Shown piece by piece: positions 1 through 7,408 of a stretch of DNA of 64,000 bases. Under the pieces are notes generated by a model. That model made no database searches. It had not been told where the DNA came from and saw nothing but the letters and a program-made list of their open reading frames with translations. The first letter of the stretch is position 1; each line of letters opens with the position of its first letter. The stretch lies in the NCBI RefSeq assembly GCF_024706985.1, contig NZ_JAMCCX010000007.1, positions 1 to 64,000 on the forward strand. Direction: 5' to 3'. A program made the position numbers and the translations under genes. Source of the DNA: Alicyclobacillus sp. SP_1 (lineage in GTDB: Bacteria > Bacillota > Bacilli > Alicyclobacillales > Alicyclobacillaceae).

Positions 1-2
1 TT

Positions 3-533
3 CGCACGGACACCGGATGGGAGCATGAGTATCTCATCGGGCGCTTGGACTTTCTGCAGAGCCAACGCGTGATCGATGGGTCCTACGTCGGACCAGACCA
101 GATACGGGCTTCGCTGTGTCTGGAGGAACCCGAGGAACGACCGATGCGGACGGTGCCGTCGTTGCCTGCCAAGACGTCCATCGAGGCGCGAGACCCCTAC
201 GCCGAGGTCGACCGGGCCATGCAAGTGGCCATGGACAACTACGCCTATCGCACGCAGCGGGGCGACTACGTCGTGCTCAAGCCCATGCTTGACAGCGGCA
301 TCCCCCTCGAATTCATCGTCGAGGGCATTCGCGACGTCTTTCGAACGCACAAAGAACCAAGGCGTATCCGCAGCTTCGCCTATGTGGCGGACATTCTCAA
401 AGAGAACTATGCCAAGGAACTCGTCAAAACCATGCCCGTGTCCGCCCTCGCAGGTCGCCCCACGGCCGCGGTCTCGGGAGTCCGAGATCCCCGCTATGAC
501 AATTTCTACAAGCCCTTTCCCGACTCCCTATAA
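3..533 (+). CDS. 3' part of an unidentified gene, possibly replication- or DnaD-like
   Basis: The frame is open from base 3, so the gene very likely starts left of the window; the first candidate start (TTG at 45) has no convincing ribosome binding site. The visible product has about 177 residues. The C-terminal half (from about base 200) is a compact helical segment with a pattern of the type F-I-V-E-G-I-R-D-V-F then I-R-S-F-A-Y-V. This recalls the C-terminal helical domains of plasmid or element replication proteins and DnaD-like proteins, but the likeness is weak and I do not assign a function. The gene lies in a region rich in mobile elements, which fits a replication or conjugation relic. 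It ends with TAA at 531-533. Confidence 0.5.
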   Translation, partial: RTDTGWEHEYLIGRLDFLQSQRVIDGSYVGPDQIRASLCLEEPEERPMRTVPSLPAKTSIEARDPYAEVDRAMQVAMDNYAYRTQRGDYVVLKPMLDSGIPLEFIVEGIRDVFRTHKEPRRIRSFAYVADILKENYAKELVKTMPVSALAGRPTAAVSGVRDPRYDNFYKPFPDSL

Positions 534-615
534 ATTGACGTAAACTTGGCGCTTTTATCGTCAACCCACGTGATACGCTCCATGTAGAGAACGTCGCAGC
601 GACTACCTGGACCGG

Positions 616-840
616 ATGCACGTGTACCGACTGGTCCAAGCGGTGATGCGAACGATACGGGAAGAGGTGGAGTTGGCCGAAGCGAGAGAACGTCGCAGAG
701 CCTGGAAAGCGCAGCAACCCCAAGCACGCCTACGCGTCCGGCGTGTCTACGCCTTTGTGGAGCGAGGGGGCGTAGATGGCGTACCTATGTCCGCTCCGAT
801 GTCGCTGTCCGGGGATAGTGATGGAAAACGATTGGGATGA
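616..840 (+). CDS. Doubtful small basic ORF
   Basis: A 74-residue Arg-rich reading frame with an Arg/Glu helical stretch in its first half. The frame is open back to base 574, but no good ribosome binding site precedes ATG 616. It contains a 14-base direct repeat (586-599 and 685-698) spaced exactly 99 bases (33 codons) apart, so both copies are read in the same frame. It may be a remnant of a longer gene or chance. No family recognised. Apart from this ORF I see no gene in 534-984. Confidence 0.25.
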   Translation: MHVYRLVQAVMRTIREEVELAEARERRRAWKAQQPQARLRVRRVYAFVERGGVDGVPMSAPMSLSGDSDGKRLG

Positions 841-984
841 AGCGCGGTGTCGCAGAACTGTGCGAAGGGCTGTCTGCATCGGTATAGGGGCGACGTATGG
901 GGAAGCCGTGGCGTATGTGCGTTCCGCAGGGTGTGTTGTGTCTAGGGTGGTCCGCCACGGCACATCCAGTGTACCACACGGCAC

Positions 985-1305
985 TCAGACGTCGTCCTCC
1001 ACCGGGATGCCTCGCTTCTCCAGTTCGGCGAGAAGAAACGGGTACAGGACTTCGGCATCGCTTCGGGGGAAACGTCCGTCCTCGTGGGTCAAGGTGTACT
1101 GCAAGATGCAGAGCAGGTCTTCGAGAGCAGCGTCGGAAAAGGTGCGCAGAATCGTTAGAATCGTATCGGTGCTCGGCAACGGACTCACGGGCAACCTGCC
1201 TTTCGGTTCGACATCGAGGCCATGGTACCGAACCAGAAGAATTCTGCAACGCTTCCAGAAAACATGACCAATCTCGACAGAATTCGACACAGAAACAAGG
1301 CCCAT
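985..1305 (-). CDS. Small hypothetical protein
   Basis: A reading frame of about 106 codons from ATG 1305. The last 60 residues look like real protein: an amphipathic helical segment followed by a Glu/Arg-rich stretch ending in acidic residues. The start is uncertain, because the frame stays open to 1359 and no start has a clear ribosome binding site. It sits just outside a large inverted repeat (1330-1370) that may mark the end of the adjacent transposon. Part of the 5' end could therefore have been replaced by the insertion. Function unknown. Confidence 0.35.
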   Translation of the reverse strand: MGLVSVSNSVEIGHVFWKRCRILLVRYHGLDVEPKGRLPVSPLPSTDTILTILRTFSDAALEDLLCILQYTLTHEDGRFPRSDAEVLYPFLLAELEKRGIPVEDDV

Positions 1306-1333
1306 CGCACTGTCCCCGCTCAGATTGTTTGTC

Positions 1334-1370
1334 GGTGAAATTCCAGATGACAATGACATCTGGAATCACC
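1334..1370. repeat. Inverted repeat, possible transposon end
   Basis: ATTCCAGATG (1340-1349) and its exact complement CATCTGGAAT (1357-1366) are separated by seven bases. Outer arms GGTG (1334-1337) and CACC (1367-1370) extend the stem across a small bulge. The sequence just left begins TGTCGGTG at 1330, and TGT...ACA tips are usual for Tn7/Mu/Tn552-type elements. The repeat lies on the 3' side of the DUF5348-ATPase-transposase genes, where a transposon end with paired transposase sites would be expected. That reading is an inference. Confidence 0.5.
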
Positions 1371-1401
1371 GTGCATTCTGAGCGAAGTGACGGTAAAGAC
1401 A

Positions 1402-1425
1402 GAAAAGGCCTGCTTGCGGCAGGCC
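1402..1425 (-). terminator. Intrinsic terminator after the DUF5348 gene
   Basis: On the minus strand a 7-bp perfect stem GGCCTGC/GCAGGCC with a 5-base loop is followed by TTTTCTGTCTTT. It lies 23 bases after the stop codon at 1448 and closes the leftward transposition operon. Confidence 0.75.
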
Positions 1426-1447
1426 ACAGGGATGTTTTGTTGAACGG

Positions 1448-1687
1448 CTACCACGGAAGTCTGGCTGCATAGGTACACTTACGTTTTAGCACGAAAGATA
1501 CGCGTCTACGTGGGTCCTCCTGAAGGATTACATACCAGCCCTCGTCACAGAACTCCATTCTCCCAGGGTAGTATCTGTCTCCCACTCGTAATTCTACGGC
1601 ATAGCCACAGTGTAGAGGACACTCCGTCTCCTCGTTCATGAAATACCATCGTCCGAAAAGTGGGCTGAACTCAAGATGCCCTTTCAT
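1448..1687 (-). CDS. DUF5348-family small protein
   Basis: 79 residues with the pattern of DUF5348: an aromatic-rich start (FSPLFGRWYF), a central pair of cysteines (CPLHCGYAVELRVGDRYYPGR) and a W-Y-V-I-L strand, suggesting a small beta-barrel. The family has no known role. I choose ATG 1687 because it overlaps the stop codon of the upstream ATPase gene as TAATG and has a strong ribosome binding site, GGAGGTG, 7 bases upstream; the longer frame to 1708 lacks this. The coupling implies that it is made together with the TnsC-like ATPase and may be an accessory gene of the same transposon. It is followed by a terminator. Confidence 0.7.
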   Translation of the reverse strand: MKGHLEFSPLFGRWYFMNEETECPLHCGYAVELRVGDRYYPGRMEFCDEGWYVILQEDPRRRVSFVLKRKCTYAARLPW

Positions 1688-2484
1688 TAGCCATTCACCT
1701 CCATCCATGCCCGTTCCACGTGGCTTGTATCGACAACCTGTTCTTCACGGGTTGCTGCGTCCAGTAGCGCACCACGGCACAACGTATTCATCATTCGCGG
1801 ATTCCCCTGACTCGTCTTCGCAATCAGTTTCACTGCATCTGCGGAAAAGATCATTTTCTCTTCGCCAACACAGGCTAACTGTTTTGAGATATAGTCATGA
1901 ACCTCGGATTCAGTGAGTCCAGTCATGTGGTAACGGATTTGAATACGCCCCGACAGAGCAGAAAGAATTCGAAGCTTCATTGTTTCCCGCAGTTCGCTCT
2001 GGCCCACCAACCAAAGGGAAATCGGAGAAAATGAGTCTGCTTTAAAGTTGTTCAGGAACCGAAATTCAGCGAGCATCTGTGGATCTAAGTCTTGAGCCTC
2101 GTCTACGACAATGACAACTTGGCGACCTTTCTGGTAGCTCTCTTCGAGAACCTGGTGAGTGAGTACCTGGTTGTCCACCTGCCGGAATTTTGGTTGAATC
2201 TGTAGGCGTTCTAGGATGACACGGTATAGAGTCTTTGGTGTCAGTCCTGCGTTGGCAATGTACAGAAATCGGTACCGGCTGTCATCCATTCGTTTCATGA
2301 CCGCACGGATTGCTGTTGTTTTACCAGTACCGGTGTCGCCAGTGACCAAAGCAATTTGGCGGTGTTCTGCTGCGTACATGAGCCTCGCACAGAGTTCATT
2401 GTGGTTGTGAAACAACACCAAATCCTCAACAGGGATATCCCGGTCAAACGGTTCTCTTGTAAAACGAAAGAACTCAGTCATCAT
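1687..2484 (-). CDS. TnsC/ExeA-like AAA+ transposition ATPase
   Basis: 265 residues. Walker A is GDTGTGKTT (about residues 49-57) and Walker B is VVIVVDEAQDLD (about 122-133). A sensor/arginine region follows (LSGRIQIRYHMTGLTESEV), then a helical lid. This is the ExeA/TniB/TnsC type that partners a DDE transposase and handles target choice and ATP-dependent activation. The start ATG 2484 overlaps the transposase stop as ATGA and has a GAAGGTGA site upstream; the end overlaps the DUF5348 start. The ATPase looks intact although its transposase partner is broken. Confidence 0.85.
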   Translation of the reverse strand: MMTEFFRFTREPFDRDIPVEDLVLFHNHNELCARLMYAAEHRQIALVTGDTGTGKTTAIRAVMKRMDDSRYRFLYIANAGLTPKTLYRVILERLQIQPKFRQVDNQVLTHQVLEESYQKGRQVVIVVDEAQDLDPQMLAEFRFLNNFKADSFSPISLWLVGQSELRETMKLRILSALSGRIQIRYHMTGLTESEVHDYISKQLACVGEEKMIFSADAVKLIAKTSQGNPRMMNTLCRGALLDAATREEQVVDTSHVERAWMEVNG

Positions 2485-3104
2485 GTCCGTTCACCTTCTT
2501 TGGTCGTGCGCACAAATGACGTCCGGCCTAACCTCTCTTTTCGTTCCTGCTCTCTCCGCGTAGAAATGGTTTCAAGGAAAGAGATGCCCGGTTTTACGGT
2601 TGGTTCCTCCGTCTTTGCATCAGCCTGGGTTACACGTTTGTCGGTGTGACGGCGCAGCTTGAGAGGGACAGCATCTGCATATTGCTTGCCATCCCACCAG
2701 ACTTGGATGTGGGCAAGGTTGTAAGGGTCGTAACGAAGAGAAATGGTCTGACTGACCAAAATCGGTTCAACCTCATAAGTGTTGCCTTGCACCCGAATAC
2801 ATGCTGTTTTGTCCACTTTGGCGGAATACGTCCACTGAAACGCATCCTCAAGAACGACTGGGTCAACGAGGCGCAGGGGGCCATGGGATTCCATGACCAC
2901 AACTGGCCGCTTTTTCAGTGTGCTGTGGACGCGTTGGTGGTACATTTTTTCTAACCACGCAGCAAAGTAGTGGTTCAAATCGTCGAGATTCGAAATTGTC
3001 CCGCGTTGCACACAGAGCTCAGCTTCCGGCCGAAACGAGCGTTCCATATAACCGAAGAATTTTTCTAATTTCCCGCGCATATGTGGAGATTCACATATGC
3101 GCGG
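2481..3104 (-). pseudogene. DDE (Mu/TnsB-like) transposase, 3' fragment
   Basis: Only the C-terminal 200 or so residues remain, starting in the last part of the catalytic core (RGKLEKFFGYMERSF, then NHYFAAWLEKMYHQRVHSTLKKRP). A Mu-type C-terminal beta-barrel domain and a basic tail follow. The N-terminal DNA-binding part and the Asp residues of the DDE triad are missing. The coding likeness stops at about 3075-3104, at a 13-bp palindrome next to the IS91-type element. The matching N-terminal part is not found beyond the element at 5.5 kb, so the break involved a deletion or rearrangement. The fragment keeps tight coupling (ATGA) with the ATPase gene. Confidence 0.8.
3073..3104. repeat. Perfect 13-bp palindrome at the left element boundary
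   Basis: CCGCGCATATGTG (3073-3085) and CACATATGCGCGG (3092-3104) are perfect complements around a 6-base loop GAGATT. The stem sits exactly at the junction between the truncated transposase and the left inverted repeat of the IS91-type element. It may be the hairpin that HUH transposases of this family recognise at an element end. Confidence 0.8.
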
Positions 3105-3253
3105 TTGGACTAAACCGCTGCGCGGTGGTAAGAAACCGTGCCATGCATTAACCTGTGTCCACTGAAGTTACTTTCCTTGCATCCGAAATTCCCTTAGGAT
3201 TCGCGCTATGCAGCCCTATTTCGACTGCAAATGAATCTTGAGGAGAATGCCAG

Positions 3254-4141
3254 ATGGACGAACAAAGACAACAAGTGTTAAAACGGTTGGCAGAAGATAT
3301 TCGGCTCCGGGGGTTATCGCCGAATACGCTAGAGAGCTATACCACGCACGCGAGGATATTCCTGGAGTTTTGTGGCCACCGACCGATAGACCAACTGAAT
3401 ACAGAAGACATCCGCCGATTTCTGCTGCATTTAATCCATGAAAAGAAGGTGTCGCCTGGAACCGTCAACGTCTATAGCGCTGCGATTCGTTTTCTCTTTG
3501 CTGTCACCTTGAACCGTACATTAAACTACCTCCAAATCCCTCGTCAGAAGAAGCGCAAGACCCTGCCTGAAGTGTTCACGAAAGATGAAGTATTTTCCAT
3601 TCTGGAAGGCTGCCGAAACCTCAAGCATAGGGCCATGTTGACAGTGGTCTATAGTTCAGGGCTGCGAGTCAGCGAGGCCGCAGCTCTCAAAATCCACCAT
3701 ATTGATTCGAAAAACATGCGCTTGTTTGTGCAAAACGGTAAGGGTGGCAAGGATCGTTACACTCTACTCTCAGGAACTTGTCTAAGCGTGTTACGGGAGT
3801 ACTGGAAGGCGTACAGGCCAGCGCACCCCGAAGGCTGGCTGTTTCTTGGCACATACAATGTATCCCATATAACCTCTGCAGGAATCGAGTATGCTTTCAA
3901 TGAGGCGGTCAAAAGAACGAACATCAGGAAACAAGCGTCCATCCACACGCTGAGACACTCCTTTGCAACTCACCTACTGGAAGACGGCGCCACACTATTG
4001 CAGATCAAATCATTGCTGGGACATGCCAATGTTCAGTCCACAACAATCTATTTGCATCTAGCGAATATGCCATCTGGCGTCGCCAGTCCGCTGGATAATC
4101 ACTCTACAGACGCTCGGTTTGAGGTTTCTTCACATGCCTGA
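3254..4141 (+). CDS. Tyrosine recombinase (XerC/D-like) of the IS91-type element
   Basis: 295 residues. There is an N-terminal SAM-like core-binding domain (about 1-90: SPNTLESYTTHARIFLEF) and a C-terminal catalytic domain. All catalytic residues are visible: Arg in SSGLRVSEAA, Lys in GKGGKDRY, His-x-x-Arg in HTLRHSFATHL, His in LLGHANVQ and Tyr in TTIYLHL. The start ATG 3254 has a GAGGAG site. The gene overlaps the transposase gene by 8 bases, so the two are coupled. Integrase-like genes upstream of IS91 transposases are known; they may resolve or help circular intermediates, but the role here is inferred. Confidence 0.9.
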   Translation: MDEQRQQVLKRLAEDIRLRGLSPNTLESYTTHARIFLEFCGHRPIDQLNTEDIRRFLLHLIHEKKVSPGTVNVYSAAIRFLFAVTLNRTLNYLQIPRQKKRKTLPEVFTKDEVFSILEGCRNLKHRAMLTVVYSSGLRVSEAAALKIHHIDSKNMRLFVQNGKGGKDRYTLLSGTCLSVLREYWKAYRPAHPEGWLFLGTYNVSHITSAGIEYAFNEAVKRTNIRKQASIHTLRHSFATHLLEDGATLLQIKSLLGHANVQSTTIYLHLANMPSGVASPLDNHSTDARFEVSSHA

Positions 4142-5264
4142 ATTACAAGACATCTTTGCACAGCATGGAGAAGCGTATCAAGTCGAACACCGTCTTCCAC
4201 CGGACCAGCAGAAAGTGATCCGCGCGATTCGAAACTGTAGAACCGCTGCGTTAGGTGGACATGTGGATGAATGTGACGAATGCGGATTCGTGCGGGTCTC
4301 TTACAATTCGTGTCGCAATCGTCATTGTCCCAAATGCCAAACGCTCACTAAGGAACGTTGGATTGAGGCTCGAAAAGACGACTTGCTCAATGTGGGCTAT
4401 TTTCATGTGGTGTTTACCCTACCTGACCTACTCAATTCCGTTGCGTATCAAAATCCCAAGACCGTCTATGGCCTTCTCTTCAAGGCGGCGGCAGAAACTC
4501 TATCCGAACTCTCCGCTGACCCCAAATATTTGGGCGCGCAAATTGGCTTCACAGGCGTCCTCCATACATGGGGGCAAAACTTGATGCACCATCCTCATCT
4601 GCACTGCATTGTGTCCGGTGGCGGGCTGACTTCTAATGGAAGGTGGGTGAACTCGCGAAAGAAATTTTTCATTCCCGTGAAGGTGTTGTCTCGGAAATTC
4701 AGAGGTAAGTTCCTGCATTATTTGAAACAGGCCAAACTTGAATTTTACGGCTCCATTGTGCATTTGCAAGAGCAGAGTCGATTTCAGGATTGGATGTCCA
4801 CCTTATACCAAAAGGATTGGGTGGTCTACTGCAAACCGCCCTTCAAAAATGCTGGATACGTTGTGGAATATCTCGGACGCTACACCCACCGCGTGGCCAT
4901 TTCCAATCAGCGTATTGTCAATTTAAAAGATGGTATGGTGACGTTCAAGTGGCGTGACTACAGAGATAACAACCAACAGAAAGAGATGCGTCTGACCGCG
5001 GATGAATTCATTCGTCGTTTTTTGGTTCATGTATTGCCGACCGGGTTCACGAGGATCCGGCACTACGGGCTACTCAGTCCCAGAAACAAAGCGACCAAGC
5101 TGAAATTGTGTAAAAGGCTCACGAAGACCGTCATAAGAACCAGTCCAATCGCCAAGTTATCCGCGCTGGAATTCTTGGAGAAGCTGACGGGCAGAGATTT
5201 CACCGTTTGTCCTTGTTGCGGTATGGGTCATCTCAGAGCTTCACCAGAACAAGGAATTGCATAG
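4134..5264 (+). CDS. IS91-family rolling-circle (HUH) transposase
   Basis: 376 residues from ATG 4134, which has TGAGG upstream; a TTG at 4119 would add five residues. The N-terminal zinc-binding region has the four-cysteine pattern CDECGF...SCRNRHCPKCQ. The HUH motif appears as HPHLHCIVSGGGL, and the tyrosine region YLGRYTHRVAIS is conserved. The C-terminus has a further CPCCG zinc pair. The protein nicks and joins single-stranded DNA for rolling-circle transposition. Length and motifs suggest an intact, possibly active gene. Confidence 0.92.
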   Translation: MPELQDIFAQHGEAYQVEHRLPPDQQKVIRAIRNCRTAALGGHVDECDECGFVRVSYNSCRNRHCPKCQTLTKERWIEARKDDLLNVGYFHVVFTLPDLLNSVAYQNPKTVYGLLFKAAAETLSELSADPKYLGAQIGFTGVLHTWGQNLMHHPHLHCIVSGGGLTSNGRWVNSRKKFFIPVKVLSRKFRGKFLHYLKQAKLEFYGSIVHLQEQSRFQDWMSTLYQKDWVVYCKPPFKNAGYVVEYLGRYTHRVAISNQRIVNLKDGMVTFKWRDYRDNNQQKEMRLTADEFIRRFLVHVLPTGFTRIRHYGLLSPRNKATKLKLCKRLTKTVIRTSPIAKLSALEFLEKLTGRDFTVCPCCGMGHLRASPEQGIA

Positions 5265-5310
5265 TCTCGTTTGAGCGCCTCTTGATTGGGGAGGGGGAAA
5301 CTGTACCCGC

Positions 5311-5329
5311 TGGCCATATTCTATGGCCA
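5311..5329 (+). repeat. 8-bp stem hairpin after the IS91 transposase gene
   Basis: TGGCCATA (5311-5318), loop TTC, TATGGCCA (5322-5329). It lies in the 3' non-coding part of the element, 47 bases after the stop codon. No T-run follows, so an end-recognition structure is as likely as a terminator. Confidence 0.6.
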
Positions 5330-5447
5330 ATCACCGCCTGTTTCACGCCAATTAGCTTCACTCACTGAACCTGTAACATCGGCTTACCAAGACACCATAA
5401 GCCTGATTCTTTCCCCATAGTGGCTGGCGACCGCAGTTTAGTCCAAT

Positions 5448-5513
5448 AGAATTATCCAAAATCGGCATTCCTTCACGGAATGTCACCTCTTTTACTCGAT
5501 TTTCGATAATTCT
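5448..5513. repeat. Large fold-back sequence outside the right end of the IS91-type element
   Basis: AGAATTATCCAAAATCG (5448-5464) and CGATTTTCGATAATTCT (5497-5513) are complementary at 16 of 17 positions. Inside is a second stem, CATTCC...GGAATG (5466-5482). The unit begins two bases after the right inverted repeat of the element. It may be part of the element terminus or a separate small palindromic repeat. Confidence 0.7.
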
Positions 5514-5522
5514 CTATTCATA

Positions 5523-5986
5523 ATGCTTCTTAATACCGCCAACGAGGACGTCAAAAGGCAGACAAAAGCGAAAAGAGTAAGGCGAAAGAGTCGTTGCTGT
5601 ACGGTCGCTGAGGTAAGCGGATCGCAAAACCATAGCTCAAACATGATTGCTGGATATTCTGAGGAATGGATTTTTCGGAGATGTTTGACAGGGGTATTCA
5701 AAGATCGATTGGGTATTGTGTGGGCTGTACTGATCGTCTCGGTTTTGTTTGCCGTATTCCACTGGGCAGAGTTTGTTCTCGTTGGAGAGCAAAAACCGTT
5801 TTTACAGGGGTACTTTATTGCACTCGGTCAGGCATTATTGTTTGGTCTTGTGTTTAGCATAATTGTTGGGCTTGGACGTTCAATCCTATGGACGGCCCCA
5901 GCATCATCTCCGGGATTCATCTAACCGTCTTAGCAGTCTGCGTGTTATTACACCAGAACCACTATGGGGATATCAGACTGATGTGA
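5523..5986 (+). pseudogene. CPBP-family intramembrane protease remnant, frameshifted
   Basis: From about residue 41 the frame reads as a CPBP (CaaX/bacteriocin-processing) membrane protease: the EExxxR motif (SEEWIFRR), then VFAVFHW with the second-motif His. The first 40 residues do not look like the usual N-terminal membrane helices, so the 5' part seems replaced, perhaps by the nearby insertion. Near 5895-5905 the reading frame shifts. The annotated frame stops at 5924, but another frame continues as GIHLTVLAVCVLLHQ, with the third-motif His, and ends with TGA at 5984-5986. Truncated at the 5' end and frameshifted, it is probably not functional. Confidence 0.7.
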
Positions 5987-6030
5987 CAGAGCGTAATCAT
6001 TCGTGGCGCCTTTAGGAAGGGGGTTATCTG

Positions 6031-6582
6031 ATGCACGTACTGGTTGTCGGAGGGACTGGCATGTTGAAGGAGGTGTCCCTATGGTTGGCCAATCAGGGAC
6101 ATGAGGTTTCGGTCATTGCCAGAATACATTCCCCTCGATGGAAGTCTCTCCTTTACGATGCGCTTTCAGCGGCTGCCCGGATTCATCCGGTTGGCACCAA
6201 CTATTTAAATTCCAATGACTTAGAACGATGCATCCAACAAGCAATACGTTTACGCGGGCCGATTGAACTAGCCGTATTCTGGATTCATTCGGATGCCCCC
6301 GACGCATTTCAAGTGATTGCAGATGAGATTGACAGAAATACGAAAGTGCCGTGGCGGCTGTTTCACGTGCGAGGAAGTACGGCCCATATAGAACCCAATC
6401 CACCAGCCCTGCCGCCGAATTGTGGGTATCGGGAAGTCGTTCTCGGATTCATATGTGAAGACGGTGGCTCGAGATGGCTAACCCATCGCGAAATATGTAC
6501 CGGCGTTATTGAAGCGATCCAACATGATCAGGAGCGAACGATCGTCGGTACAGTCGAACCATGGGAGGAACGACCAAGGTAA
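6031..6582 (+). CDS. Short Rossmann-fold NAD(P)-binding protein (SDR-like)
   Basis: 183 residues. The N-terminus HVLVVGGTGML is a Rossmann nucleotide-binding turn, followed by the strand-helix pattern of short-chain dehydrogenase-like proteins. The usual Tyr-x-x-x-Lys catalytic pair is not evident, and the protein is shorter than a full SDR enzyme (about 250). The C-terminal part (GYREVVLGFICEDGGSRWLTHREI) resembles a conserved Bacillus group of uncharacterised short-chain dehydrogenase relatives. ATG 6031 has a strong site, AGGAAGGGGG. It stands alone between two pseudogenes. Substrate unknown. Confidence 0.75.
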   Translation: MHVLVVGGTGMLKEVSLWLANQGHEVSVIARIHSPRWKSLLYDALSAAARIHPVGTNYLNSNDLERCIQQAIRLRGPIELAVFWIHSDAPDAFQVIADEIDRNTKVPWRLFHVRGSTAHIEPNPPALPPNCGYREVVLGFICEDGGSRWLTHREICTGVIEAIQHDQERTIVGTVEPWEERPR

Positions 6583-6722
6583 GCAGGCGAAAGACAAGTG
6601 TACGAACGATTGCTTTGCTTTAGACACTGCAAAGAGGCTATGACAAAATCACTGTAGGGGTCGCTCGAAGTAGTTTTGAAGTTCGGTAAAGACGTAGAAT
6701 CTGACCGACGGCATCATTTGCT

Positions 6723-7401
6723 CTCTCACGAGATCGGTGAGGCGAGTTTGATTGCGTCATCGTTAAGAAGCACCAAAGACCAATGCCCAGCATGGAAGAC
6801 CAGGTGATCGCCCTGTATGCGCGCGGTGTCAGTACGCGAGATATAGGAGCTCATCTGCACCAGATTCACGGTGTCGACATCTCGCCTCCCTTGTCGCAAT
6901 TTTGACGGACAGATTGTTGCCATGCGTTCAGGAGTGTCAGAGTCGGCCCTTGCAGACGATGTGTTCGATCGTGTCATGACAAAGTGCGCAAACAGGGGGC
7001 CGTACAAAGCAGGGCTACCTATAAGGACTACAAAGAACTCACTGCCTCTCTGAATTCGATGCAAAAGGCACCGACTCTTGGAACTGAATCGGTTTGAGCA
7101 GGAATGGGGCAAGAAGTACCCCCTGTCTGTGCGCACATGGCGAGAGAATTGGGCCGAGCTCGCGACGTTTTACCGCTATCCTGTGGAGATGCGGCGGGTG
7201 ATGTATACGACGAATATCATCGAAGTATACCACTGGCAGTTACGCAAGGCGACGAAGGGCAAGAGTATTTTCCCGAACGATGAAGCGCTGACGAAAATGC
7301 TGTACCTGCCGACGATGGAAGTGACGCGCAAGTGGACTATGCGAGTGGCGAACTGGGGTCAGATCTTAGGGCAACTGGTGATCTGTTTTGAGGGAGGATG
7401 A
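6723..7401 (+). pseudogene. IS256-family transposase remnant
   Basis: Scattered frames together read as an IS256-type transposase. QVIALYARGVSTRDIGAHL is near 6800-6860, a broken middle with an in-frame stop at about 6902-6904 follows, and the C-terminal part (FEQEWGKKYPLSVRTWRENWAEL, then MYTTNIIEVYHWQLRKATKGK) spans 7078-7401. The N-terminal third is missing and several shifts are needed to join the pieces. No terminal repeats seen. Dead element. Confidence 0.85.
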
Positions 7402-7408
7402 TTCTCAA

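Larger units (their letters stand above)
3105..5446 (+). mobile_element. IS91-type element with its own tyrosine recombinase
   Basis: A two-gene unit (tyrosine recombinase, then IS91-family HUH transposase) bounded by an imperfect inverted repeat: TTGGACTAAACCGC at 3105-3118 and the complement of TTGGACTAAACTGC at 5433-5446 (13 of 14 match). No target duplication is visible, as expected for rolling-circle elements. Fold-back sequences lie directly outside both repeats (3073-3104 and 5448-5513). The exact ends are inferred from these repeats and could include the outer hairpins. The left end cuts into a DDE transposase gene. Confidence 0.7.

Noticed and set aside
76-543. Second long frame over the first gene
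   Set aside because: Arg/Ser/Pro-rich composition typical of a shadow frame; the frame at 3-533 reads as a real protein.
536-564. TTGACG/CGTCAA inverted repeat as promoter
   Set aside because: No -10 box at proper distance and no gene with a clear start follows.
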